Shown in pieces: positions 34,946-46,587 of a stretch of DNA of 64,000 nucleotides (within the stretch, counting starts at the first letter, position 1; every line of letters begins with the position of its first letter). The position numbers and the translations under genes were made by a program. This DNA is from Eucalyptus grandis. Lineage: Eukaryota > Streptophyta > Magnoliopsida > Myrtales > Myrtaceae. A model generated the notes under the pieces. It was not told the DNA's origin. It searched no databases and worked only from the letters and a program-made list of their open reading frames with translations. The stretch lies in assembly GCF_016545825.1 (NCBI RefSeq), contig NC_052615.1:32361088-32425087 (forward strand), written 5' to 3'.

Positions 34946-35211
34946 TGAAGAAATTTAAGAGAAATTACTCTGATTTTTATTCTCCAAAAAATATATATTT
35001 ACATGAGGCATCTAGCCTTTTTATAGCTACTGGTTGTAAACAAAAAAAAAAAAAACAACACCCTAAAACGTAAGAAACAAATTCCTAAAAGCTAACAAAC
35101 AAAATTTGAAAATTTTGAAAAATCTAGAAAATCTGGAAAATTTGGAAAATCTGGAAACAAAATAATCACACTTCTACAGCTAACTAGAAAATCCAATTCC
35201 GATTTTCAACA
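34946..35211 (-). repeat. 5' LTR of copia element 30217-35211
   Basis: 266 bp. Longer than its partner mainly through tandem copies of an 'aaaatctggaaa' theme at 35105-35160. A high-A stretch (35040-35055) is shared by both. Confidence 0.9.
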
Positions 35212-35216
35212 ATTAC

Positions 35217-35887
35217 TTTGCTTTTGGACATTTGATGGGGATCTCGGTTGGTACCGAGCTTATGGGTAGTAATATCATTAGCAACTTGCATTGATTTTTA
35301 TAAGAGGAAGTTTGTAGCTTGGGTAGCATATGGTAGGAGAAGGATGCTTATGGGGACAATGGTCACATTATGTTAGTGCACTTCGTTTTAAATCAAATAT
35401 TGTTGACAGTGGTGACTGAAGTAATAGAACTCACAGTAATTTAGGAGATTGATTCATTCTACAGCCCCATAGAGTGTATTGACATACATTTTTTTGAGTT
35501 TTATACACTCATATGGAGGATTTCTCGGTGCGGGTCATTTGGATGAGCACATTAGAATGAATTCCTCTCACTAACGATATTATTCTCACAAGCTCAAGCG
35601 TTTGGTTAGGATTTACTTGCTCCTTTATCTAGTCTAGTTGCAACGATATCTATATTAGCTAGTTTATTGATGACATGTTAAATTTGTATTTGTAAGTTAA
35701 CCATTTGGAAGATATCCTAGATTCTCTCGAAAGAGTGACTCCCATGTTATAAATAAACCAATGATGTAAACGATGTGCCTGCTTCATTGAACAAGTAGTT
35801 TGACATAAGTCACTTCAGATTATAATCCTTCACACTGCACAAAATGATTAAAAGAATGTGCTGCTTCATTAAACAAGTAGTCCTGAC
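35217..35887 (+). other. Remnant of the zinc-finger gene's 3' part and its end
   Basis: Contains the last recognisable exon (about 35531-35612) with an in-frame TAA and no AG at its expected acceptor. Further C-terminal exons are absent. Near 35780-35887 a roughly 30-bp phrase (GCTTCATTRAACAAGTAGT) occurs twice, the second copy touching the next LTR element. No other gene seen. Confidence 0.55.
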
Positions 35888-36302
35888 TGTTGGGAAACAG
35901 ATTCCCAAAATAACGATCCGACACTCAATCGAACACAAAAAACGAACGTGGAAAACATCCCCAGAAAACTTGTTACACCGATCATAAGGTACATTACAGA
36001 GTCGAACATACATTGTCTTTCATAGGATTAAACACCGTTATCGCAGTTTGATGAGGAATTCTGATACTGTTCTTCAAAAAGAGCGTACTGTCTTGGGGAA
36101 AAACAGAGAGAGCGTTAAAAATAGAGAAAACATGTTTTATCTTATTTTCATATTACATAGCAACCACTCAGATTTTCTCTTCTTATTCAAAAAACCCCAT
36201 TTTCTTTTATCTACAATAACTGCACCCTTCTTCTATGGGCCCTTCACTTATGGGCTGGGTTTTTTGCCCAACATGGGCGGACAGGCTTAAATAAGCCCAT
36301 CA
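35888..36302 (-). repeat. 3' LTR of element C2
   Basis: 415 bp, sharing GGGCTGGGTTTTTTG and ACATGGGCGGACAGGCTTAA blocks with the LTRs of element 15158-19121 and with 42565-42961. Confidence 0.8.
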
Positions 36303-36505
36303 TCTCCCACTCGCACATGGTGGGCTAAACATAATCCTTTTTACCTCTCTGCAACATTCATTTCAGTAAATAATCCGTGCGACTAGCATACTTTGAGAGC
36401 TTGTTGCCATACATCCGTTAGAAATATATAGCAGCTATAATGGGCATTACAATTTTGAGTAGGTATAGTATGCAGTACCCTAAATCGATTGATCACATTT
36501 ATATC

Positions 36506-36567
36506 TTTCTTAATCTATTTTTATCATATATATATATATATATATATGATAAAAATAGATTAAGAAA
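36506..36567. repeat. Perfect 62-bp palindrome with alternating TA core
   Basis: Left arm TTTCTTAATCTATTTTTATC then ATATATATATA; the right arm is its exact reverse complement (31 bp each, no spacer). It lies in the noncoding region between RNase H and the 3' LTR of C2. The related element has only an imperfect AT-rich sequence at the matching place (about 15755-15830). Confidence 0.95.
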
Positions 36568-37382
36568 ACAATCATAATTGGTCGACTAGTGAATACAAAA
36601 CTAGAATGTGATTCTCCAAATTCGATTTTCCTCTTTACCTTGAAACTCTCAATTTCAGTTCAACTTACTTTCCTAGAAATGTCCCATTAGATCAAATCAA
36701 TTCATGATCATTGTCAACATTCTAAGATAGCAAACACTGAATAGAAATCTTGAGAATAAGTAAAAGTCATAAGGGCACTAAATTGAAGAACTCTTTTCCT
36801 CAAGAGTCTCACACAGCATAAAAGTTGAGATCAAAACTTTTGCCACTTTTGTTGGTCATCTCATGCATACGTAGTATGAAATACGTATTATGGTATTTAA
36901 CTCATTTCCCTGGAGCGTATGTCTACACTTTCAATACCATACAGATGATAGTTCAGACATACCTAATGTCTAACTTGAGTTCACATATCTACTCTTTCAC
37001 GAAATTCATCAAAACTCACATCTAGCATCATAGACGGATAAAGTAAAATATGTGGGTTATTTTACTTTCGGACATAGTAAATATTATGTCATCATCTTAA
37101 CACTTAGTGAATGCGACATATATATTTTAAGCTTGAGTTCTCAATTATCACATAGATAATAAGCTTTAAAATCGTCTCATCTCTATTTATCACATAGTAA
37201 ACAAAGGTGATTACCCGTGTGAGTGGGCTAATATTTTATCTGTCCGACATACTTTCTCAATTTCATATAATGCACTAAGCATTAAGATGCATAAACGTCA
37301 AACAAAGATTCATAGGCATTAATAATGAAAACATAAATTTATTAAATGTGAACACTTTAAGGAAATTATAATATTCAGTACA

Positions 37383-40300
37383 TCAGTCTCTACGCAGTCC
37401 TAGAAATTTCACATGACCACAAAACACATCTCTAGATATTGGCTTCGTCATAGGATATGCTACCATTCTATGTATAAATATGTACTGTAAGTTCACATCT
37501 TTTCCTGCAACCATATCTTTGAAAAAATTATACTTGGTATCTATATGTTTGGTCTTGTCATGATATTTTGGATCTATTGCTGCTTGGCTATCGCAGTTAG
37601 CCAACAATGAATCTGCAGCATTCTCAATAACACCTAAATGATCCAAAAATGTCTTAAGCCAAGCACCTTCTTGTATTGTTGCTGATAATGCCACGGACTC
37701 AGCTTCCATCGTGGACAATGCTATACACGTTTGTTTCTTACTGTTCCAAAATATGGCGCAATTATTCAGTAAGAAAACAAATCCAGAGGTAGATTTCCTT
37801 TCATCTAAATCTCCTCCACAATCAGCATCTGAATAGTCTTCAAGTTGCAGATCATTTCCTTGGTAACTCAGCGTATAATCAGCAGTTCCATTCAGATACC
37901 TTAGTATTCTTTTAATGGTTTTTCAATGTGATTGACCTAGATTGGATTGGTATCTACTCACCATTCCAACTGCAAAACATATGTCATGTCTTGTACATAT
38001 CATAGCGTACATTAAGCTTCCAATAACACTAGCATAAGGAACATGTTGCATTTGTTCATTCTCTTGTGAAGTCCTTGGACACATTTTATGGCTCAATCCT
38101 TCACCTTTTGCAATAGGAGTATCTATGGGTTTACAATCTTGCATACAAAATCGTTCAAGAACCCTATTTATGTATGTTTCTTGCGAAAGAGATAATGATC
38201 TCTTCGAACAATCTCTTGAAATCTTAACTCCAAGAATGTATGCAGCCTCACCCATGTCTTTCATCTCAAAGTTGGAAAATAACCAACTCTTGATAGTATT
38301 AACAAACTCCATATTGCTTCCAGCAATCAGTATATCATCAACATATAATGATATGATCACAAATTGATCTTTGGATCTTTTGATATATACACAATGATCA
38401 TCATCAATCATTGAAAAATCATATGCCATTATGGCATTATAAAACGTATATACCATTGTCTCGACGATCGCTTAAGGCCATATATCGATCTTAAAAGTCG
38501 ACATACATTTTGTTCATGGCTTTTCATAATGAAACAAACAGGTTGTTCCATATATATTTTTCCTCTAATTCTCCATTGAGAAAAGTAGTTTTACATCCGT
38601 TTGATGTAACTCAAGATCCATACTAGTTACTATTGCTAGAATAATGCGAATCGAGGTAAATCTCACAACAGGAGAAAATGTTTCCTCATAATCAATTCCT
38701 TCCTATTGATTATACCCATTCGCCACAAGACAAGCTTTATGTATTTCTATTGAGCTATCAGCTTTACGCTTTATTTTGAGAACCCATTTGTTCCCAATGG
38801 CTTTGCGTTCTTTTGGAAGATCAATCAGTTCCCAAACAAGGTTTGCTTCATTGACTCCATTTCCTCTTTCATTGCATACATCTATTTTTCCTTACCAGGG
38901 TAATTTAGAGCCTTATTTACATTTCTTGGCTCATCTTCATCTTGTGGAGTAACCATAAAAGTTTCCCCTTCAATGTCAAAACGTCGACGGGAAATACTTT
39001 TACGACTTATTTATCGTATGGGAGATTGTACACTTTGCACATCATTCCCTATTATGCTCCCACTCAGATTAGATAATGACGATATCATCTCATCATGTGG
39101 TTGTAATTGAGAGTGAGTTGAATTAAATTCATCACTTCTCATGTTACTCCCACTTGGATGAACTCCACTAAGTTCATTATCTTGATTTAATGTTTCAAAT
39201 AGGGAGTAATCATTACCTATTTCGCCATTTTTAGGAAATTATTTCTCTAAAAATGTGACATCCTGTAATTCAAATTCAGTTATACTCCCACTTTCCTGCT
39301 CACCTATAAACACATACCATTTCGAGTGTTAAGTATCTTATGAAAATACTTTTCTTTCCTCTAGGACCCAATTTTCCAAACTTATGAGAGGGCTTATGAG
39401 TATAGATAGTACAACCCCATAGTTTAAGAAAACTTAAATCTGGTTTACCTATCCATAACTCATATGGAGTGGAAGTAACTGATTTGGAAGGCACACGGTT
39501 AAGAATATATGCAGCAATTAATAAAGCATCACTCTAAAAAGTGATAGGTAAGTTAGCATGTGCCATCATAGACCTAACCATTTCTAGTATGGTTCTATTT
39601 CTTCTTTTCGCTACACCATTTTGTTGAGGAGTATAGGGAATAGACAACTAACTGTCTTTTTATTCCTTTTCCATCACATAAATTTTTGAATTCATCAGAT
39701 AAATATTCTTGACCTCGATCGGATCTCGATATTTTTATTTTCTTATCTAATTGATTTTCTATGAAGCTCATAAACTTTTTGAAACAACTTATTGCTTCAG
39801 ATTTATGAGAAATCAAATAAACATATCCGAATCAAGTATAATCATTTATAAATATGATGAAATAAATAGCCTCATGCCTTCCTCTAACATTCATTGGACC
39901 ACAGACGTCAGAATAGATTAAATATTAAGGAAATTCAGCTCTTTTACCTTTTCCAAATGGTTTCCTTGTTGTTTTCCCTGCTAGGCAATGCTCACATATG
40001 GGCAAATCGAATTTTTTAATATTACCTAACAAGCCCTCTTTGGCTAGCCTATTCATACGTTGTTGGCCAATATGACCAAGTCTAACATGCCATACATTCA
40101 TATCATTATCATATGAATTAGAAGATGTGAAAAAGGAATAACAAACATTGACATAACCACAATCAACATTCAATACAATAAAACCATCTAGAAAATAACC
40201 ACAACCATAATAGTTTGTATTCAAATACAAATCCATACCACTATTATGGAAGTTCATACTAAAACCAAACTTTACCAATACTAAAACAGACACTAAATTT

Positions 40301-40520
40301 CGACGAATCTCCAAAGCATATGATACATCATGTAGGAACAAAGTGCGTCCACCACGCATGTTCAATTGGCAGTGTCAATCCCTTTTACTTCGGCTCTGAA
40401 GTTATTTTATACATAGATCCATTTAGTTCCAAACGGGACTTGTCGAAATTCCACGAATGATTCTCTATCCTTCGCTACATGGTCTGTTACTCCCGAATCT
40501 ACAGTCCACAAAGGATTAGA
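37383..40520 (-). pseudogene. pol of element C2
   Basis: Protease region with LWTVDSGVTDHVAKD near 40505-40460. GAG-pre-integrase lies at 40365-39925, with WHVRLGHIGQQRMNRLAKEG and CEHCLAGKTTRKPF. Integrase core lies at 39816-39595 (SRSDRGQEYLSDEF), and its C-terminal part at 39494-39300. RT runs from about 38900 to 37923, with LYVDDILIAGSN and MKDMGEAAYILGVKIS. RNase H lies at 37718-37383 (STMEAESVALSATIQEGAWL). Stops and indels break it at many points. Confidence 0.85.
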
Positions 40521-40737
40521 TTCAGTTAAGAATACAAAACTTGACACATAAGCAAAGTTCTAAAAAATACAAGAGGTGTTTACCTTCTTTGGCTCACGAC
40601 GAGTCATGAGCATAGTGACCCTTCTAGTCACGGTTATAACATTTCACCCTTGAAATTCTCTTCACTCGATAACGTTTTCCTCTCTTATGTTGGTTAATTC
40701 TTGGTTTCTTGCAAGAAGGACTTGATCCCTTGTATTT

Positions 40738-41028
40738 TCACATTTTGAACGAATCAATGCGCTTATGCTTAGAGCTCGAAGCCCCTTCTGAGCTGAAAGC
40801 AGCACAGCAAATATATGTTTCCCACTCAAATGCCTTTAGGCAGTCATTTTCTAACTCAAGGTGGCGCACATCATCCTCAAATTCTTCCATAACATGGTCA
40901 AGAGCTTTTAGTGCTTCTTGCTTTTCAAGCACATATTGAATTTTCTTATTCAATATTTCACAATTCTCGCCGTTCAATTTGTCTTATTTGTTCAAATTGA
41001 CAATTATGTTCTTAGTTGCTGAAGCCAT
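40738..41028 (-). pseudogene. gag of element C2, central part deleted
   Basis: Starts MASATKNIIVNLNK at 41028, followed by a stop, then KIQYVLEKQEALKALDHVME (40977-40890). It jumps within about 30 codons to gag C-terminal-like sequence and a damaged zinc knuckle (CYNRD..GHYAHD, near 40640-40600). Most of the capsid-like region is missing. Confidence 0.7.
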
Positions 41029-41426
41029 CGATCTGAACATATCAGACACATATGTATGAATTATTAATGCCTATCATTTATGCATCCATTTTGCACAAAC
41101 CATCATATTAATAAATAATTTATAGTAAGGTTTCAGAATCAAAATGTCACTATGTTTCCAATCATCATCCAAAAAATCATAACTTGAAATTATCATTAAT
41201 ATAATCTTCATGCAAAAAATAAGTTCAGCAAAATCACTAAAACTTTCTTGAACTTACCTCAAAGAATTGTAAATTAACATATTAATTTACAATAATAGAT
41301 AACATTGAACTTTCAATAATTAAACATGACCATTACACTAAGTAATATATTCGGAGGAAAAATATCAATAGAGAAAGAGATATTTACTCCTCAAACATCT
41401 CAAACTAATTTAAGAAAAATAAATAA

Positions 41427-41915
41427 TTAAACCCAAATATTCTCATTTATCTCACAAATTGGGAAAGTCTCTTCTAATCTCTCAGTAAAATCCTCTAAGA
41501 ATTTTGAAGGCACATTGGCCAATCACGGAAAAACCTTTGGAGTGCTCTCATGCCACCTCCAAGGCACATTCACTCTACGCCATGTGACATTTAACCCAAG
41601 GGTTGAAGTTTTGGTTAACTCGATTCTATAGTACTCTCTTACAAAAGCTATTGCAAGCTTGTTATAATCTGGGACCACGTTGACCTCCCATAGGCAATCT
41701 AACACTGCTTGCCATTTAAGTGGAAGAGTGTTCATTAAAGCCAGCACCTTCTCAAAATCCGGCATAGAATAACCATTCTAAATAATTTATTGTATCATCT
41801 GATTGACCCTGATCACGTGTGATACATTACCGTCATTCCACCGATAATTATCTAATTCTGTCATTAGCCCTTTAAGCCTCACATTTTCTTCGTCTGTTTT
41901 CGGAAATGCAGGCAT
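41427..41915 (-). pseudogene. Leader ORF upstream of gag (element C2)
   Basis: A 162-codon path from MPAFPKTDEENVRLKGL to NENIWV and a TAA. It is interrupted only by three stop codons in the same frame, the last a TGA where the related element has TGG (Trp). The middle, 41765-41523, is fully open and includes KWQAVLDCLWEVNVVPDYNK. Located between primer site and gag. Residue conservation with 16800-17265 supports a real former protein. I recognise no known domain. Confidence 0.55.
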
Positions 41916-42564
41916 GCATGCATAATGCATCATGATTTCTGCAACAAATGCAGAACAAAAAGTGGATTACTTATAAACCACAATGAACAAAACAGAAAAT
42001 ACATAATTTTCCTCTTTTTTTTTTCTTTTTCTTTTCGGTGCCGGTCAACGGTAGTCAACGGTCAACGAATGACCAGGTCGAGTCAACGGGTCAGACGGGT
42101 CGGGTCGGGTCAAACCGACCGACCCAGCTAAGGGCAAAATAGTAATAACGTCAAACAATAAGGGCATAATCATAAAAACAACCATCAATGGCAAAACGTA
42201 ATATTCTTGAGAAAACAAGGGCAAATCGGTAAAAGCATATGTAGGCACGTGCGTTGCACGCGCTGGCGGTTGCTGCGCGCATGCATTGCACGCGCCGACG
42301 ACGCCGAACACTCTGGCCACGCGTGGTGGCACGTCCGGTCGCCTCCAACGGCAAGCCACCAGTTGATTTTCTTGTATCGACGAGACCTACAACCCTACGC
42401 TATAGAAACGAACTTCGATTTATAGAAAATCATAAATGGGGTAAACAGTACGTGGTGTCAGGATTTTCTATCCCTAATCGACTGACAACGGCGTTTCACG
42501 AAAAAATTCAATCAAAAAGCAATTTATAAACATGAAAAGTGATTGGGAAACATGAACAATGCTC

Positions 42565-42961
42565 GATACGAAAAACTCAATCAAACCCCAATAACAAACG
42601 CGGAAAAACAAGCCCAGCATGCACATGTATCACCGATCAAAAGTACATTACGGAGTTGAACGTACCTTATCTTTCACAAATTAAATCACTTATGTCGCAG
42701 TTTGGAGAGGAATCCCAATCCTGTTCTTCGAGGAGAGTACTGTTCTTTTTTAGGGAGAAAACAGTGAGAGCGTTAATTGAGAGAACGTAAAATCTCTCTA
42801 TCTGTAAACGTCACTTTCAAAATCACGTAACCTCCCATAATCTTAACCGCTCAGATATAATAACCTCCTGCATGGGCCATTAACTTACAGGCCGAGTTTT
42901 TGGGCCCAACATGGGTGGACGGGCCTACTTGAACCCATCAACACATAGAAAAAACCCATCA
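42565..42961 (-). repeat. 5' LTR of element C2 (start truncated)
   Basis: Matches 35888-36302 but lacks its first roughly 30-40 bases. Ends AAACCCATCA at 42961, immediately before sequence shared with duplication copy A. Confidence 0.7.
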
Positions 42962-43040
42962 AAACATATCACCAGATCAAGAGCCTGGATCATCAACGAG
43001 ATCATAAGACAAACTTTGAAGCAGGTGCTAAGAGTGGCTT

Positions 43041-43390
43041 TTGTTGGCCCGAGATCTCGTCGCGACAAGAAATTCGAAAATCTTTGCAAAACGTAAAGGA
43101 TATTCTGAAGAGACCGCCCTCACGATTTTCGTTGTTTCATTAGCTAGGTTAGCATGTAGGTTGGAAGATGAATGTTGGCTTTTGATTCTGATTTTGATGC
43201 TATTGGTAATGCTAACTCCTCCTCCTATATTAGGGGCAAATCAAATCTACCAGTTTGACATTAATCGCAACTTCTGTGCTCAAGAGTCATCATATTCCTA
43301 CCTCGGTAATATTACTTCTATACATCAGCAAGAGATAGGCCTCGAGTACATTCGACAACTCTTTTTGCAATGCTCATCATTACAACTGTT
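43041..43390 (+). CDS. Weak candidate: signal-peptide-like ORF at the left of copy B
   Basis: An open frame with a strongly hydrophobic stretch, WLLILILMLLVMLTPPPILG, followed by a polar region with one Cys and a possible N-glycosylation site (YLGNITS). It runs into the solo LTR after 43386. Copy A has the same sequence with an in-frame TGA and an indel, so it is not conserved as coding there. It could be a first exon of a secreted or receptor-like protein, or chance. Confidence 0.2.
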
Positions 43391-43676
43391 GAAATTTAAT
43401 CAAATAGACTCAGAGAAGAAAACACGCAAGAGAATTGTTGCTATAACTCTTGTTACTTTATTCATCAGAACATAAGCCTATTAAATAGGCAGAACATCCA
43501 AACCACTTAGCAAGAAAATACCTACAGAACAACAACAACAAAGACCCACTGACATATCCCACTAACTAGAACATGTGCAAAAACTAACTCCTAAAAATAA
43601 GTCACTTCCTATTGACTAGGACTCCACTATTACATTATTGAAGACACGTAAAAACTGAAAGTTAACTACTTCAACA
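43387..43676. mobile_element. Solo LTR, 290 bp
   Basis: Starts TGTTGAAATTTAATC and ends CTACTTCAACA, with perfect 5-bp duplication ACAAC (43382-43386 and 43677-43681). Copy A has a single ACAAC at the matching place (6413-6417), followed by the same TAGTAACCATTCC. There are no internal coding sequences. It is therefore an LTR left by recombination between two LTRs. Confidence 0.85.
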
Positions 43677-43770
43677 ACAACTAGTAACCATTCCTCGACC
43701 ATCAGTCAAATCATCACCGGGATGAAAAACGAAACATGTAAAAACTCCTATGCTGGTTCAAGCTTCCTCT

Positions 43771-45688
43771 CTAGACTTGTGAATACTGAATAGACAGGTA
43801 CTCATCTCCGGGACTGAGAGAAGACAGTTCGCCCTCATCTGTGAATGACTTCGTCGGTAAAGCCTTCCTCAGGTCACTCGAGGCACGCCACTCGTCAATG
43901 CTCGCCAATTGGTCGGAGTTCAGACATGGAAGCTCCCTCTGGCTTAGGATTTTCATCACTTCTGCCGTTCTTCCGAGAAGAATAGCAGCGGACCATGCGC
44001 TCTCTGTCCGGCCCTCAATGCCACTGCGAGAGCACTCTGTGAATATGACATGTTCTAAGTTGGTGAGGCAGGCCGCAATAATATCGGAGATCATCCTTGA
44101 TAGCTTCTCGAAGATTCTGTTGCTCATATCACAGTCGCTACTCTTGCAATCGAGCAGCAGGGTCTCGCTTATACGGTACATGGAATGAGCGGCCCGTACT
44201 TTGACGGGCCACGCCGAAGTGGATACCATTAAATGTCCATCGGTTGATCCGGCTTTGAATTTGACGAAAACATCCTTTGCGGCGCACGAAAGCCCTTCGA
44301 GCACATCCTTTGTGGTGTTTCTTTGGAAGGAAATTTTGCGGAGATCTACATCGAGCCATTTGTGGTAGTAATCGACTCCCATGAACACAATGCTCGCCGC
44401 CTTTCGGGCATTCATCAATTCTTGTTTTGCGCACAGCCTTTCTTCTACCAAGTTGACACACATCAGGCCCTCGCGAGCACCACGCAGCAATCGTTTTCTA
44501 GCAGATGCGTCAATGTTTGGAATGGTGACCGCTATGCTCGTTAAGGTCGCGATCGGCAGCGCCCAATTGTTCGGTGGTTCTGCATAATCCAGGAGAGGAA
44601 CTGCATCGCTGTCGAAATCCATGACACCTGTGAACCCGCAAGAGGGCGTCTCTTCCAAAAGTTGCACGAGATGTATGGGCTGATTGTTCTTCCCCATCTT
44701 GATCCAACGCTCGGTGGTGTCGCAGTGGTTCTGCATCATGACGTTCACCAATTCTTCCTCGCCCTCGAGATGCAAAATATATCGGCTGAAGTCCGGCATT
44801 GAGGCCGAGCCTTCTAGGGGCGAACTCGAGTGCAAGTCCTTGTCTGAATCGCTGATGTTCAGTTTGAACTTCTTCCTCAGATCGGAGCACAAATCACATA
44901 ACAACAAGATCGGGCTCATGAACAGAACGGAGATCAGCCTCACGGCCTTGCTTCCCAACACGATCCCGACTTGTATTCCGATGAGCATATCCAAAACCAC
45001 GTTCTTCGAGTCGTGGATGAGTTTACGACACCGCTGGCTCCGGACCTGTAAATTGAACGGACGCTCCTTAATCTCTATGAATTGCTGTATCCAATACTTT
45101 TCGGGCTTGAATTCATCCTTGTAGCTCTTGTTCCCTCGCCTCTGCCATTTCAATCTGATCGTGAGGAACCATCGGAATGCCGGCGCGATTGTGCCGACCC
45201 CGATTGCAATAGTCTGCGTGATGAGAATCGCCGTGCTCGACCACTTATAGTCCGACTCCGAGTCCGACGGGCCATAGCAGGATACGAACTCGAACATCCC
45301 GGGGCTGCGGTAAGCCCGGACCATCGCTTGCGCCGGGTCGATGCGCTCGGGAGGCGAGCGCCCGGAAGCGTGCACGTCATGGACCGCGCCACGACGAATT
45401 GCGGGTTGCGGGAATGGGCCATCATCCCATACTTCAACAGGTGCTCCTTGAGCTTGTCGAAGACGTTGTCGCAGCTCCGGCTCAAGCTCTCCTTCGAGTC
45501 AGCTCGTGCCTCTTGCAATACTTCATCTCCAAGTAGCACTTGCTCGTCGGGACCATCGCGGCCGAGAAGCTCGGGGTCACCAGCAACAGCGGCATCGGGG
45601 ATATCACGAAGGCATGTCCCGGCTGAAGTCGAAGATCACTCCGGTGCCCAACCGTATACGAGATGTTCACAAAAGATGTGATGACGAG
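43771..45688 (-). pseudogene. Multi-pass membrane protein gene, copy B, 3' part (split by a retrotransposon)
   Basis: Downstream part of the copy B gene. A long open frame (45375-43771) covers the later membrane helices (WSSTAILITQTIAIGVGTI, VVLDMLIGIQVGIVLGSK) and the soluble C-terminal half, ending YLSIQYSQV as in copy A. It is open through two of the sites where copy A is frameshifted. Upstream, 45380-45688, the frame changes more than once. Several of these changes coincide with CAG in copy A versus CG here (for example near 45310, 45330 and 45360), so they may be sequencing artefacts. The gene is physically interrupted at 45688 by the Sirevirus-like element. Confidence 0.72.
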
Positions 45689-46586
45689 TGTTGGAGAAAT
45701 CTTTCCAGAATATTTTGAAGCTGACAAAACGTTTCTATCAGTCTAGTCTGGATATCGATAGTCAAAGTCTCAAGACTTTGTAATCTCAAGACTCAAGACT
45801 CAAGACTCAAGACTCAAGATTATTCTCACTGACAGTCTTTCTAATCCAGTGACGAAGGATATCCAAAACTGAAGTATATGGTTGAGGATTTGATCCTATC
45901 CTCTGGAAAAGATCCCTTGGTTGGATAATCATTTCGGATTCTTTGATTCTTATCTAAGATCAATTGAAGATCCAATGTTCGACGAAACATTCTTGGAATG
46001 TTCTATTCTTGGAAACCAAAATCCCGATTGTATGGGCGAATAGGATTGATGGGCTATCATCGATTCCTTAAATAGCTCGGATGATCTTCTTAATTGATTC
46101 CGTCCAACGGGTAGATTGGAGGAATTCCTTTGGTAAGTGCCAACGGCTATGATGGCATAAAGGAGTATAAAAGGAAGACGTTCTAGTTGTTTTAAGTGTG
46201 TGATCGATAGAAAAATTCCAGTCGAAGAACCTTGATTGTTAGTCGATATAGTTCGAGCGAAATTGTATACACAGAGAGTGTTTATACTTGGTGATACCTT
46301 GAGCGAGTGTAGTAGATCATCTACATCGAGAAATCAAGGAAGATCAACACTGTAACATCTCTTTGTTCATAGTGGAATCCAGCCAATCGGCTGTCAGTGC
46401 AGAAGAGTGGACGTAGGCTTGAATCAAGCCGAACCACTATAAACCTCGTGTTTAATTCTCTCTTTCCCTTACTCAGTCTTACGATTGATCTTTTTAATCC
46501 TTCATCTGTCTAAGTATTGTGCAATCTTCAAGAAAATTTTTATAAACCTATTCACCCCACTCTAGGTACTCGTACTAGCATTATCA
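45689..46586 (+). repeat. 5' LTR of element S2
   Basis: 898 bp, TGTTGGAGAAATC... to ...TAGCATTATCA. Contains five tandem CTCAAGA units (about 45785-45820) also present in the 3' LTR. Confidence 0.93.
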
Positions 46587-46587
46587 A

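Larger units (their letters stand above)
30217..35211 (-). mobile_element. Ty1/copia retrotransposon, nearly full length, in an intron of the zinc-finger gene
   Basis: 4995 bp with perfect duplication ATTAC (30212-30216 and 35212-35216). The 3' LTR is 30217-30446 and the 5' LTR is 34946-35211. The primer site, minus-strand TGGTATCAGAGCTCGATCTG, abuts the 5' LTR, and the polypurine tract's plus-strand form, CTCCCCCTCAAGTTGG, abuts the 3' LTR. gag, protease, integrase, RT and RNase H are in copia order. The 5' LTR has an extra A-rich repeat of 'gaaaatctg' units. Confidence 0.92.
14718..35612 (+). pseudogene. Plant zinc-finger / CCHC zinc-knuckle protein gene, decayed and split by three LTR elements
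   Basis: Exons identified by motif and splice sites: 14718-14799 (MRTNFYKNPSFTYNRDF), 14911-15078 (ends MSHKEYVQKRR), 19268-19308 (SSGLNLVDYA), 19422-19472 (acidic), about 28671-28850 (CTVCGKYGEYICDE, a HIT-like finger), 29055-29192 (AWDYVRHRW), 29475-29516 (CRRPGHLAE, zinc knuckle), 29621-29682 (QNKSTSIPKDLLGLYRR), 29859-29963 (CNECQSTHSLATCLDCNRV) and about 35531-35612 (GHLDEHIR, YYSHKLKRLVR). They are collinear with one plant zinc-knuckle protein as I know it. Decay: exon 2 must change frame before MSHKEY, the 28671 exon has a stop and a frame change, the last exon has an in-frame stop and its acceptor AG is absent, and the C-terminal exons are missing. The family is clear to me; I cannot give a locus name. 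Confidence 0.72.
35888..42961 (-). mobile_element. Copia-like LTR element, same family as 15158-19121 (element C2)
   Basis: About 7.07 kb. The 3' LTR is 35888-36302 (TGTTGGGAAAC... to ...AAGCCCATCA) and the 5' LTR about 42565-42961 (...AAACCCATCA). The polypurine tract's plus-strand form follows the 3' LTR (TCTCCCACTCGCACATGG). The start of the 5' LTR and most of the primer site are deleted near 42563 (GCTCGATAC joins GAAAAACTC). No matching target duplication was found. The right end coincides with the left edge of duplication copy B, so the flank may have been rearranged. A 1.08-kb noncoding region separates RNase H from the 3' LTR. Confidence 0.8.

Noticed and set aside
35780..35890. Repeated GCTTCATTRAACAAGTAGT phrase as a target duplication for element C2
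   Set aside because: It lies entirely on one side of the element and is not found at the right end.
45784..45821. Short direct repeats suggestive of a CRISPR-like array
   Set aside because: Simple CTCAAGA tandem units with no spacers, present in both LTRs of S2. The genome is a plant's.
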